From Boesenbergia rotunda (taxonomy: Eukaryota > Streptophyta > Magnoliopsida > Zingiberales > Zingiberaceae), in the NCBI GenBank assembly GCA_024364735.1, contig JAGFNQ010002309.1:62001-126000 (forward strand): DNA of 64,000 nucleotides. The letters run 5' to 3'. Position 1 is the stretch's first letter; the number at the start of each line of letters is the position of its first letter. This document shows, one piece after another, positions 32,651-44,859 of this stretch. The position numbers and the translations under genes were made by a program. The notes beneath the pieces are model-generated. The model worked only from the letters and a program-made list of their open reading frames with translations. It was not told where the DNA came from and ran no database searches.

Positions 32651-34620
32651 TTGGACCAGTGGATGTTGAATAGTGGGTGCTCCAGACATATGACTGGAGA
32701 TGAGTCAAAGTTCACCAAACTAAAATACAAGAACCTAGGAATAGTGGCATTTGGCAACAACGCTACACTTAAGGTAATCGACTCAGGTAACATTGAACTG
32801 AGCTCCGACTTAATTACTATCGAAAAGGTCCTTTTGGTTGACATTTTTGAATTTAATTTACTCAGTATTAGTCAGCTTTGTGATACTGGATACTTAGTCA
32901 TTTTTACCAACCAAAACTGTCTGATTAGGAACTTACAAGACCCAGAGGTTACCCTAAAAGGACTTAGGAAAAATAACATCTATGTCATAAACCTACCTAC
33001 CTCACTTAAGTGTTATCTAACTCAAGTAGAAGAAACTAAACTCTGGCATAGGAGATTAGGACATGCCAACCTAAAGCTAATCTCCAGACTCAGCCAAAAA
33101 GGACTAGTTAAGGGTATACCCAAACTTAGGAATCTTGAAAATTCAATTTATGGTCCATGTCAACAGGGTAAACAGACCAAGTCTACCCACAAACTTACCC
33201 AGCCTAACCTGACCCAATCTGTACTTGAGCTCCTACACCTGAACCTATTTGATTCTCACGGAGTCAAGTCACTAAGCGAAAACTGGTATTGCTTAGTTAT
33301 AATTGATGTCTATTCTAAACTCACTTGGGTCTATTTTCTTAAAACCAAAGATCGATGTCTTGAATCCTTCAGAACATTAACTAAAATCCTTGAAAATCAA
33401 AAAGATACCAAAATTAAAAGAATTCAAAGTGATCACAGGGGCGAATTTGAAAACTTAAAATTTACTGAATTATGCAACACAAATGGATATTTTCATGAAT
33501 TTTCCTGCCCTAGGACCCCCCAACAAAATGACCTAGTTGAAAGACGAAACAGAACCCTCTAAGAAGCAGCTAGACCCATGCTTAATGAATATAACTTGGC
33601 TAACCATTTTTGGGCAGAAGCAGTTAGCACTGCCTGCTATATTCAAAATATAGTCCTAATTAATAAAAGACATAATTAGACCCCCTATGAAATATATTAT
33701 TATAAACCACCCAACCTACATTATCTTAGGGTCTTTAGCTGTAAAATCCACATCTTAAATACAAAAGACTACTTAAATAAATTCCAATCCAAGTCTACCC
33801 TTGGTATATTTTTAGGGTACTCAACCTCAAGTAGGGCCTACAGAGTTTATAACAAACAAACCCTTAAGATTGAAGAAACTACTAATATAATATTTAATAA
33901 AGAAAACCAATCTAACCCAACCAATCAATATAATTCAAATCAACCCAACTTAACCAATCCAAAAGATGATGAGTCTAGACCAGACCAAATTACTAACTCA
34001 CCAATTGAATCAATTTCTAAACCAGTCTTAGACTTAACTACTAAACCGGTCCTGAACCAAATTTAATGTTACCTACTTAACCGATCCCTGATCTAACCCA
34101 AAACCTACCAACCAGACTTGAAGTTGAACCAAGTTCTAGGAGACCTAAGAAGCCCAAACTAAATCACCCAACTGACCAAATTATGGGTGATCCAACCTTA
34201 GGGGTCAGAACAAGGTCCTACTATAAAAACCTTAGTCAGGTTGCACTGATTTCAAAGATTGAACCTAAGACCATAAAAGAGGCATTACCTGACCCAGACT
34301 GGATCATTGCTATGTAGGAAGAATTAGCCTAATTTGATAGAAACCATGTCTGGGACATAGTACAAGTCCATTATAGACACTAAATGGGTGTTTATGAATA
34401 AGTTGAATGACCAAAGTGAAATAGTGAGGAATAAAGCCCACTTAGTGGCTAAAGGTTTTAGTCAAGTTGAGGGGTTAGACTATGTTGAAACTTATGCCCC
34501 TGTAGCTAGACTTGAGTCAATTAGAATGATGCTAGCCTTTGCAACCCATAGAGGATTCAAATTATACCAAATGGATGTTAAGTCTGCCTTCATGAATGGA
34601 TTTACAAAAGAGGAAGTCTA
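32651..34620 (+). pseudogene. Pol of D, part 1: protease, integrase, start of RT
   Basis: Protease motif reads NSGCSRHMTG, with Asn in place of the catalytic Asp. GAG-pre-integrase LWHRRLGHAN near 33043, the zinc region C..CQQGKQ, integrase core LHLNLF (catalytic Asp changed to Asn), IQSDHRGEFEN and PQQNDLVERRNRTL. A TAA at 33560-33562 follows, then broken sequence to the RT (VRNKAHLVAKGFSQVEGLDY near 34425; KLYQMDVKSAFMNGF). At 34620 element A inserts within EEVYV; the frame resumes at 55494. Confidence 0.85.
34616..34620. repeat. Target duplication GTCTA of element A (left)
   Basis: Matches 55494-55498; both lie in the codons for EVYV of D's RT. Confidence 0.9.
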
Positions 34621-36049
34621 TGTGGGGACCGGTGGCGTCGATAGAGGGAGGGGGTGAATATCGACCGTAAAAACTTTTCGTGGAAACTCGCGTAATCTTT
34701 TGTTCGTTCGTTCTGGACACGGAGTTAGTAGCACAGCAGAAAACAAAACCAAAAAATAAAAGACGACACAAAATGCACACGGGATTTACTTGGTTCCCAA
34801 CCCCCCAGGGTCAGTACATCTAAGGCCTAAGCACGGAAACGCCCGTCCACTAATGGCCTCCTTTCCGAACTTTTCAGAGGCGGAGAAACCCGTCTTACAG
34901 TGCAAGATTTACAATAAAAAAGATTTAGAGAAATTAAGTGCTGAATGTAAATCAAACCAAATGAAAGAGTCGAAGACTCGGCCGATCTGGAACTCCGAAG
35001 TGTCGCGTACTTCCTCCCAGAGCTTCCTTGGTCGCAAAGCCTCGTCGTTAGGGCTTTGTCTTCAGTCAGAAAGCTCAGAATGATCTTGGAAGTGTTGTCA
35101 GAGTTGAGGGTTCGAACCCCCTTTATATAGTACTCATTGGGGCACCTATGTTGATGGGGGCGCCTCATACAGCTTGGTCAAAGCTTATCTTCGCGCCGAA
35201 TTCGCAGCAGCCGATAAGGCTTTTGACCAGGGCACCCTAGACATACAGGGCGCCTCCTTCAATGAGGCAGCTGGTTCCATTAGGGCACCCTGGTTAATGG
35301 GGGCGCCCAGGAGCCCATTTTCCAGCCGCGGTGTGTGTTTGTTTGCCTGCTTTGTCTTCAATTTTAGGTACCTGCAAGATACATAAATACAAGGCAAACA
35401 CATGTATATCCTTAGCCTTAAGGGTTTAGTTCTAACTTTGGATTTCCGTGAAACCCTAGGTCGAACCGACGCCTATGTTCGCACCCCCGGGAACACGCCT
35501 TTCACCTACTCCTTTAAGGAGATGGTTGCCACCCGACCCATCTGGTTGGACTTTTGCTTAGCCTTCGAGACTCTCGGATCTCGAGACGTCCGAACCTCGA
35601 CTCGTCTCGACTTCTGTCCTTAGTCATCGCTCAGCTAAGTTGCTCAATCCCTCGGAGCAAGACTTCGTGCCCAAACCCTAGGTCCAGGACTTCGGTGCCC
35701 AACCCTCGGCCAGGACTTAGTGCCCAATTCCTCGAACCAGGTCTTTGTGCCTAACTTCACTCATCAGGACTTTTGCCCAGCTTCACTCACCAGGACTTAG
35801 TGCCAAACTTCACTCACCAGGACTTAGTGCCAAACTTCACTCACCAGGTCATAGTGCCCAACCCTCGGTCAGATTTTAGGTGCCTAACCCTTGGCCAGGA
35901 CTTAGTGCCTAGGTTAACTAGGACTTTGGTTCACTTTGGTCAAGTTTTCTTGACTACCCTTCCCTTGTTCAATGTATCACTGACTTAAGCATATTGTCAA
36001 ACATTGAAACACTTAGAGGAGGACATTACTGATGCATCTTGCACCAACA
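34621..36049 (-). repeat. 3' LTR of A
   Basis: Plus-strand TGTGGGGACC...CACCAACA. Minus-strand TATA TATATAAAG (35121-35129). Upstream are GGCGCC/GGTGCC pairs (35138-35164 and on to 35310). The tandem ccaggacttagtgccca-type repeats at 35690-35920 have a unit near 25-30 bp. Confidence 0.88.
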
Positions 36050-37459
36050 TGTTGGTGCAGGCAGCACCTAAGTCGACTTGGGTTTTGATATTGGCAAAGG
36101 GTTCAAAAGTTAAGATGTTATTGTGATCAAATGTGCTCACTGAGTGTGCAGAAAGAAGTCCTGGCGAAGGGCTGCTGGGCACCTAGCAAAAGACTACTAG
36201 GCATCAAAACACGAAGACCTGGCGAAGGGCTGCTGGGCACCTGGTGAAGGGCTGCTAGGAGTCGAAGACCTGGCGAAGGACTGCTAGGCACCTGGTGAAG
36301 GGCTGCTAGGAGTCGAAGACCTGGCGAAGGACTGCTAGGCACCTGGCGAAGGGCTACTGGGAATCTAAGACCTGCAAAGGGCTGCTAGGCACCTAGTGAA
36401 GGACTGCTTGGTACCGAAGACCTGACGAAGGACTGCTGGGCAAAAGTCCAACCGGAGGAGCCGGTTGGCAAAAGGTAAACTCTCCTGAGAGGAGTAGGTG
36501 AGGACGCGTTCCCCGTCGAGGGAACAGTAGGTGTCGGTTCGACCTAGGGTTCCATTTGGGAGACCCGAAGTCAGAACTAAGACAGCTAAGGTTGTATAAA
36601 CCTAACATTTCTTCCCTTGTTTGTTATGGAACTAACCTTGGATGTAGGGATCAAAGGAACGTGTTTCTGCAGCTCAGAACGCCCCAAAGGAGAGGGGCAG
36701 CAGCTGGGCTAGGCGCCCGGGAGGTCCCGGGTGCCCAAGGTCAAAGCCAATCGAGCAGTTGAGCAAGAATCGCTTCGGAAGCTCACTGGGTCAGGCGCCC
36801 TCAAGCTCCCAGGTGCCCTGATGGTCCCGGGCGCCCTGGGTCCAAGCCAACCAAGCAATCGAAGCGAATTCAGTCGAGAAGCCAGTAGACCAATTCAACC
36901 GGGGCACCCCAAGTGTCCCGGGCGCCCCCGTCAGCTCCGAGCCCGATTCTGGAGGGATAAGCGCTGACCGAGCTACAGATGAGAGTTCTCGGATCCGAAG
37001 GCACGTGTCAGGTGCCCCCAGCGTCCCGGGCGCCCCCAGGAGTGCTATAAAAGGGGCTCGACCCTGAAGGCTTCAGAATCAACTTTTCCAACACCTCTAC
37101 TCTCTTCGACTCAAGCGCTTTGCTCCGAAAACCTCCAATCTCGAGATTCAAGCGCCGACGACGACCCATTGCTCCGAAGCACAATCCACACTGGGCGTCG
37201 GTAACGAAGAGTCTAATTTTATTTACTGCACTACAACTGTAACATTTTCTGTAAACATTTGCACACATATAGAATTGCCCACAGTAAACGGTCAAGGACC
37301 GTGGGCCTTGGAGTAGGAGCCGACCGCGACTCCGAACCAAATAAAAGTGCTTGAGTTCTTGTGCTGTGTTTATTTAAATTTCCGTTGCGCGTTCTCTTTT
37401 CAAATCTGAAATGCTTTCACGATAATCACCCCCCTCTATCGTGTTTTCTCGATCCAACA
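36050..37459 (+). repeat. 5' LTR of B
   Basis: TGTTGGTGCAGG...GATCCAACA, 1410 bp. U3 has tandem units of about 33 bp (gaagacctggcgaagg...ctgctaggcacct, 36160-36440). GGGCGCCC-type inverted words follow (36712-36736, 36830 and 37007-37039), then the TATA box at 37046-37052. Confidence 0.92.
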
Positions 37460-37461
37460 AG

Positions 37462-37472
37462 TGGTATCAGAG
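37462..37472 (+). promoter_or_regulatory. Primer binding site of B
   Basis: TGGTATCAGAG two bases after the LTR end; the following bases are agg rather than c. Confidence 0.85.
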
Positions 37473-37686
37473 AGGGGAAGCTCAAATTTGGTGCAACCAC
37501 CAATTTGAGAGTTTTTCGGATTTTTCTTCGAATTTTTTAATTTCTTTTTTTCGATCGAACATTTGTCGATAATCAAGGTTGGTGCAACACCACTCGATAA
37601 TTTCTTTTAATATCTTATTCCCGCACTGCTAATCCAAGACCAAGTCTTGGGATAGTTTTTTTTGTTATTATTTCAGTAATTACTAA

Positions 37687-39339
37687 ATGGCCATGCAAGA
37701 AGGGTTCAGTACAGCCAGACCACCACTTTTCAGTGGGGAGGATTTCTCCTACTGGAAGAGTCGGATGGAAGTCCACCTGAAAACTCAGGTGGACATGTGG
37801 ATAATAATCCAATCTGGACTGGAAATCCCGAAGAACGCTGAAGGAGTGCCACAATCATACACCGAATGGGATACCGCACTGAAAAGTAAGATCAAAGCTG
37901 ATGCCAAAGCAATCCAAACACTACAATGCGGCTTAACCAAAGAAGAGTTGAACCGAGTGGGACCATTCAACAGTGCAAAGGAACTCTGGGGTAAGCTAAT
38001 TGAGCTGCACGAAGGAACCTCCAACACCCGAATCAGTAAGAGGGACCTACTACTAAACAAGTTGTACACAATCAAGATGAACGACAGCAAATCTGCAGCC
38101 CAGCTCCATGCCAGAATCCAGGAGCTGATGAACGGTCTACATTCAATTGGTCACAAGGTAGAAAACCGTGACCTGATCAGGTACACCCTTAATGCCTTCC
38201 CGAGAAACACTTTGTGGGCATCTATGGTAGATGCGTACAAAGTTTCAAGGGATTTGTCTAAAATTAAATTAGATGAGTTGTTTTCTGAGCTTGAATTACA
38301 TGAGCAGACTAACTGCACCCTGGCCGAGAAAGGCATTGCCTTTGTTGCAGGTAAAACTGGAAAGATGACCAAGAAGAAGCCCCAACCTGCACCCGAGTCT
38401 GTCTCAGATTCAGACTCAGAAGACAGCGAAGGAAATCGACCCAAACTGGTTCGGCTAGCCTGGGACTACTACAAGGAATTGAAAAACCAGACCAACAGAA
38501 GGAAAGCCAGCCGAAGAAAGGAAGAACCAGCTGATCCTTCAAATGAAAAGACAAAACCAAACGTGACCTGTTACGAATGCAAAAAGAAGGGTCACTACAA
38601 GACGGAATGCCCAAATCTGAAGGAGACAAAGAAGACAAGAAGGAAGAAGGCCCTTCAAGCAACGTGGGACGAGTCTTCCTCTGAAGAAGAAGAAGAGGCC
38701 CCACAGTCGAACCTGCTCGCTCTGACTGCTTCGGAAGAAATCGAGACCGAATCAGAATCGGAGTCGGACGATGGAAACCTCACATTTTCAGAGGACGACC
38801 AAATCACTGTAAGTAGGTTTTCTAAAAGTCAATTATCAGAATTAATTGTGTATCTATCTCGAGACTTGGCGAAAGCCAAAATCCGAGTCGAGTCCCTCCG
38901 ACAGGAAGTTAAACTCCTGAAAGAGGAAGCTGACTCTAGATCCTCAACTGAGAAGGTTCAAGAAGGAACCTCTACTCAAGTTGAAAAACTTGAGAAAGAG
39001 AACTCCTCCTTGAAAACTCAAGTCAAGGATCTTAGAGCAGCTTTGGAACGATTCACTTCTGGTTCCAAGGGTCTTGATATGATCCTTGGAAAATAGAAGT
39101 CCATTCTAAATCGATCCGGGTTAGGCTATCGAACCAAGGCGAGACAAAGATCTTACTATGCTGTACTGAATTAGTCTAGACCCAAAGTTCAGGCATGGGT
39201 ACCCAAACTATGCCTGAACAACCAAGCTGGACCAAATCAGTATTGGATCCCCAAGGACAAGATTCATATCTTGCCTAATCATTACCGTGGCTTTAGTCCA
39301 GGGGGAGCCAACTTAAAAACAATCTTTATAGTTAAATAA
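37687..39339 (+). pseudogene. Gag of B (SIRE-type), open for 469 codons then nonsense
   Basis: Starts MAMQEGFSTARPPLFSGEDF at the first ATG after the leader. UBN2/copia-gag segment at about residues 15-230 (YWKSRMEVHLKTQVDMW; KELWGKLIELHEGTSN), CCHC knuckle CYECKKKGHYKTEC near residue 298, a basic patch, an acidic Ser/Glu stretch, and a coiled coil (about 395-455). A TAG at 39094-39096 ends this frame; D has CAG there. A second TAG lies at 39172-39174. In-frame sequence continues to TAA at 39337-39339, including NQAGPNQYWIPKD and SPGGANLKTIFIVK. The shortened product might still be made. Confidence 0.88.
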
Positions 39340-40042
39340 ATTTCTTTTCTTGTTTAAATTGCATGATTGCTTGTCTATTTATTTTATGCAACTTACCATG
39401 CTTAAACCTAGGATTGGTTAGACTAAGGACTAAACCAATTAACTGAAATTTCAACAACATAATATTGGGTGGCGGTGAGATGATAGTACATTAGGGAAGC
39501 CCTTTCTAATAAGGTCAAGTATACACTATTTGGTCTCTTTAGACTGGTGGAACTAGCCGAAGCTACCGATCCAAGACCCAAACTAGTTAGACCAGAATTT
39601 TTCAAAAAGTAATTTTGAAAATGAAATTTCATTAAAAGGCTTTGTCAAGGAAAGGGTTGATGATCCAATAAGGCTACGGCCAAAGAAGGCCTAGTGCCTC
39701 GCCAAGACCTAGAAGCCAATTTTTGAAATTCAAATTCAATTTACTCTTGTCAAATTCAAATCTAACAAAAATTTTCAGTTAATCGTAGATTCAAACACTC
39801 TTTTTCAAAATAAATTCAAAACCAATTGTTTTCAAAATTAATTTAACTTTTTCAAAATAAATCATGATTTTTCAAAATAATTCTGTCTACTAAAACTTGT
39901 CTCACAAAAACCCATAAGGCAAACATGGTTGATGACTCTAGATTGGGTGAGACAGACTAGGTTGTGAAAATCAATTTAAGCTATCCTTAATTCTAATTGG
40001 ATCCAAATCAACAAAACTCTTTATGTGTAGGAACATAAAGAT
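39340..40042 (+). other. Gag-pol spacer of B
   Basis: About 0.7 kb without a maintained frame. Block 39465-39715 is shared with D and A. The end (actctttatgtgtag then gaacataaag, 40014-40040) is shared with D and resembles a 3' splice site. Pol is in a different phase from gag. Confidence 0.7.
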
Positions 40043-43000
40043 TTGGACCAATGGATGTTGGATAGCGGGTGCTCCAGACACATGACTGGGGAAAAATTGA
40101 AATTCACCAAACTCAAGTTCAAGAACTTAGGCTCAGTAGCATTTGGCAACAATGCTACACTCAAAGTGATTGGGTCAGGTAACATTGAACTCAAATCTGA
40201 CTTTGTTATTAAAAAGGTGCTTTTGGTTGAAGATTTTAAATTTAACTTGCTTAGCATAAGTCAATTATGTGATACTGACTATGTAGTTACCTTTACCAAC
40301 TCTAACTGCCTGATTAGAAACTTGCAAGACTCAGAAATCATGCTTAAGGGCTCTAGAAAAAATAATGTTTACACTATAAACCTACCCTTAGTACCTAAAT
40401 GCATGTTAACTCAGTTAGAAGAATCAAACCTCTGGCATAGGAGATTATGTCACACTAATCTGAGATTAATTTCAAAAATCACCCAACTTAGCCTAATTAG
40501 AGGTATACCTAAAATTAAGAACCATGAAAACTTAATATGTGAATCATGCAATCAAGGTAAACAAACTAGGTCTAATCATAAACTAATTCAATCAGATCTA
40601 GCTCAAACCACACTTGAGCTCCTGCACCTTGACCTATTTGATTCACATGGAGCCAAGTCACTAAGCGGAAACCGATACTGCTTAGTAATTGTTGATTATT
40701 ACTCTAGGTTTACCTGGGTTAGGTTTCTAAAGACCAAAGATGAAACCCTAAACCTATTTAGTGATTTTTGCAAGTTAATTGAAAATCAAAACGATACCAA
40801 AATCAAAAGGCTTAGGAGTGATCACGGGGGAGAATTTGAAAATCAACGATTCGAGGAGTTTTGTAAGATAAACGGGTATATACATGAATTTTCGTGTCCT
40901 AGAACCCCCCAGCAAAATGGGATAGTTGAACGGAGAAATAGAACCCTACAAGAAGCTGCTAGGGCTATGCTTAATGAATTTAACCTAGCTAACCAATTTT
41001 GGGCAGAAGCAATTAGTACGGCTTGTTACATCTAAAATAGGGTCCTAATTAACAAATGACACAATAAAACACCCTATGAGGTATACTACCATTGACTTCC
41101 AAACCTACATTACCTAAGGGTCTTTCGGTGTAAAGTTCATATCCTAAACACCAAGGACTATCTAGGTAAATTCCAGTCTAAGTCAACCCCAGGAATCTTC
41201 TTAGGATATTCAACGACAAGTAGAGCCTATAGGGTTTTCAATAAACAAACTAAGAAAATTAAAGAAACAACAAATCTGATATTTGATGAAGAAATTAATT
41301 CAAAATCTGATAATCCAGATCTAAATTCATCAAATACTGATCAAGAAGATAATGAACAAACTGGTGAACCTTTAATTGAACCCCTAAATCAACTAACTAT
41401 TGAACCAACTATTGAGTCAATTGAACCAACCCAAGTAGTTGAACTAAATACTGAACCAAACCAACCGGCCGGACATGAGGCTAAACCAAGTTCTAGAAGA
41501 ACTAAGAAACCTAGACTCAGTCACCCAACTGATCAAATTGTGGGTGATCCAACTTTAGGAGTCAGAACTAGGTCCTCCTATAGGAACCTTAGTCAAATTG
41601 CAATGATTTCAAAAATTGAACCTAAGACTATAGAGGAAGCCTTACCTGATCCTGATTGGATCATAGCAATACAAGAAGAGTTAGCCCAGTTTGAGAGAAA
41701 CCAGGTCTGGGAACTAGTACCTAAACCTGATGGCAAATCCATTATTGATACTAAGTGGGTTTTTAGGAATAAGCTAAATGATCAAGGAGAAATAGTGAGA
41801 AATAAAGCCCGCTTAGTAGCCAAAGGGTTCAGTCAAGTAGAAGGGTTAGATTATGACGAAACCTATGCCCCAGTAGCTAGACTTGAGTCCATTAGGATGT
41901 TGTTAGCCTTTGCATCCCATAAAGGATTTAAACTCTACCAAATGGATGTAAAGTCAGCTTTTCTAAATGGATTTATTAAGGAAGAAGTCTATGTAGGACA
42001 ACCACCCGGTTTTGAGGACTTAGAAAGACCCGACTATATTTACAAGCTCACTAAAGCACTTTATGGACTAAAACAAGAACCTAGGGCATGGTATGAATGC
42101 TTATCAACCTACTTAATTTCTAAAGAATTTAAACAGGGACAAATTGACTCAACCCTATTTATTAAGACCTTAAGAAAAGAAATCTTTATTGCCCAAATCT
42201 ACGTCGATGATATAATTTTTGGATCCACTAACTCAAATTTCCTAAAAGAATTTGTTAAAATAATGGAAAATGAATTTGAAATGAGCTTAGTTGGTGAGCT
42301 CAATTTCTTTCTAGGGTTACAAATTAAGAAAACTAGAGATGGAAACTATGTCCATCAATCCAAATATGCCAAGGAGTTAATAAAGAAATTCAAAATGGAC
42401 AACTCCAAAAGAATAAGTACCCCCATGGCCACAAATGTAAAAATAGATAGTGACCCTGATGGTAAACTAGTAGATCCTAAACTTTATAGAAGTATGATTG
42501 GAAGTTTACTGTACCTTACGGCCAACAGACCTGATATCCTTTTTGCTGTAGGAATGTGTGCTAGATACCAAACCTGTGCTAAGGAAACGTACTTAGCAAC
42601 CCTAAAAAGAATACTAAGATACATTAAGGGCACCCTAAATGTAGGGATTTGGTATCCTAGGACCTCAACATTTGACTTGTCAGGATACTCAGATTTTGAC
42701 TATGCTAGTTGTAAACTAGATAGAAAGAGTACTAGTGGAAGCTGCCAACTCTTAGGAAATAATCTAGTAAGTTGGTGCAGCAGAAAACAACACTGTATAG
42801 CTCTATCCATAACTGAAGCTGAGTATGTTGCTTTAGGAGAGTGTGTAGCACAACTCTTATGGATGATGCACACTCTTAAAGACTTCCAGCTCAACTACAC
42901 CCAAACTCAAGTCTACATTGACAATATAAGCTCAATTAATCTAACTAAGAATCCAATCCAACACTCTAGAACTAAACACATAGAAGTCAAACATCACTTC

Positions 43001-43144
43001 GTAAGAGATCATGTAGTCAGGGGTGAGATAGTCCTTAAGCATGTAGACTCTAAATCTAACTTAGCTGACATATTCACCAAACCCCTACCTGAGTCTGAGT
43101 TCAGCTCACTAAGAAGGCAATTAGGGTTATGCTTGGTAGAATAG
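40043..43144 (+). pseudogene. Pol polyprotein of B: protease, integrase, RT, RNase H
   Basis: One phase covers the whole region but is cut by TAA at 41033-41035, TGA at 41057-41059 and TGA at 41093-41095, all in the C-terminal integrase. There is no ATG at the frame start, which opens after a TAG at 40028-40030. Motifs: protease DSGCSRHMTG; GAG-pre-integrase LWHRRLCHTN with CESCNQGKQ; integrase LHLDLF, RSDHGGEFEN and PQQNGIVERRNRTLQ (D,D,E intact). RT carries KARLVAKGFSQVEGLDYDET, YQMDVKSAFLNG and YVDDIIFGS. RNase H carries DYASCKLDRKSTSG and SITEAEYVALGE. It ends ESEFSSLRRQLGLCLVE. Residues 1-330 and the RT-RNase H part are each open. Confidence 0.9.
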
Positions 43145-43918
43145 GTTTGCTCTATTTCTGTTTTTTAAAACTGTTTTATTATTCATCAGTTTCTACTTAA
43201 TTTGAAAAAAAAATTCATTTTGTTGCATTTTTAAAAAAAATAATTTTTCGACTTAGTTTTTCTTATGAAAAAAAATTACCCCCTTTCAAAACTAGGGTTT
43301 TTTCGCAAATGGACTTAGCTTAGGCCCTAACCCTAGAACTGCATGTACCTATAGATCTAGAAGCCAGCATCTCACAAGCACCTTAGGGTACTTTTTGATT
43401 GATCACCTAGAATGGGTTGAGATGCTTAGGTCTTTGCCTTGATTTAAGATGCTTAAGTCTGTGCATCTACAGTAATTGGGGCACTAAATACCAATAAACA
43501 GTAATCAAGTTAAGTGTAAATCTTATAAAATCTAACTTGAACAAAACACTTAACTTGACTAACCCTAGCGAAAGCTACTATCTATAACAGTTAGTAAGTA
43601 GCTAATTGGGTTAGACAGGACCCGAAAGAGAAAATTAGATTTGATTTGGTCCAGTTTATATCTTGAATTGGTTCAGTACAGTACCTTACTTCTTTTGCTA
43701 TATTATTTTTTTTGATATATGGCAAAGGGGGAGAGATTGGAAAGGAGAGAAGGTTTAAATTTTTTTTCAAAATTTAAAACTTTATTTATCTCCTTTTTCA
43801 AAAAAGTAAAATCCCTTAAGTCAATTGCACAAAATTATTTCTAGGTACTTGACTTAAGCTATTTTCAAAATTATTTCTAAGTACTTGACTTAAGCTATTT
43901 TCAAAATTTCTCTAAGTA
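43145..43918 (+). other. 3' noncoding region of B, left of insert C
   Basis: AT-rich, no env-like frame of the kind some SIRE elements carry. Similar sequence follows D's pol (56640-57900), including ctagaagccagcatctcacaa-like words. It contains atatggcaaagggggagagattgg at 43718-43741, an internal polypurine-tract-like site. Confidence 0.7.
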
Positions 43919-43923
43919 CTTAA

Positions 43924-44859
43924 TGTAGGATCGGGTCGACCGGCTAGAGGGGGGTGAATAGACGGTTTATGAAAAATAAGCACTAACACTCGTCTTTAAA
44001 AAGAAATAAACTTGGTTGCAACAGAGTCGTTGCTTCCAAGGCAGTTGATGCTCAAACAGAAACTCCTTAAGGCGGAGAAGCCTTTACAGTTGTAGCACAG
44101 AGAAAGCTTAGAGAGAAAGAGAGTTTACAACTCAATGAATTGCTTTAACTTCTAAGACTCCAAGCCTATTTATAGGTTCGGAAAATAAATCCAGATCGTA
44201 GATCTTTGATAGGATTTCTCTTATCTGTTGATCTGCAGATTCGATCTTGATGGTTGATCTTGGATGGGATTAAACTGCATCCATTGGATCTGATTAAAGG
44301 ATAAAGTTATCCTTTAAGAGATAACTTTATCTTTTGCTCGCAACAGATAAATAACTTTATCATCTGCTCGCAACAACTTTAATCACATCTTTTCTTTATC
44401 CCAGTCGGTAAGGTTGGTGGTATATGTAGGCGAGGTTGCTAGTTCGAATCTTTACAGCAACAAATAAAATTCTTTTTGTTTCAGGTGCCTGGTTTGACTT
44501 GGTCAAACTGACCAGTCTTTTGGTTCATCTTCTGGGTGATTTCCGGCCAACCGGAGTTAGGCTCACCCGAACCCGACTCCGGACTTTCGCCCCTCGAGCG
44601 TCCTTCCCCCCAGCTTCTCGTCCCTCGGACACCGCGCACGTCCTTCTCACTCCACCGGCGTACTCTTCCGCAACTTCCGCGTCCCTCGGATTACACTGAG
44701 CCCGTCGGCTCACTTCCCTGCGTAATCCTTCTCGACCGCTGCGTCTTACGCTCGACTTCCTCCGTTCCTAAGTTCCTGCATACTTAGACAGAGGGATTAA
44801 AAACACACAGGACCTAACTAACCTAGTTGATCACATCAAAACCAGCCGGGGCACCAACA
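43924..44859 (-). repeat. 3' LTR of C
   Basis: TGTAGGATCGGG...CACCAACA on the plus strand, 936 bp. Minus-strand TATAAATA at 44167-44174. A 12-bp perfect inverted repeat (44300-44311 and 44320-44331) lies upstream of the TATA box. It also includes the tRNA-like module at 44398-44456. Confidence 0.92.
44398..44456 (+). other. tRNA-like module in the LTR of C
   Basis: cccagtcggtaaggttggtgg resembles an A box, followed by the B-box-like tagttcgaatctttac. A second copy lies at 47580-47638. It is antisense to C. No full acceptor stem is visible. Confidence 0.4.

Noticed and set aside
35690..35920. Possible coding repeats (ccaggacttagtgccca units)
   Set aside because: Located in the LTR of A on both copies; not maintained as a frame.
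36160..36440. CRISPR-like array
   Set aside because: Adjacent degenerate 33-bp units without unique spacers, inside a plant LTR; a U3 minisatellite.
43145..43918. Env-like ORF expected downstream of SIRE pol
   Set aside because: No open frame of useful length in B or D after pol.
44398..44456. Functional tRNA gene
   Set aside because: Box-like words only; no complete acceptor or anticodon stem can be drawn.
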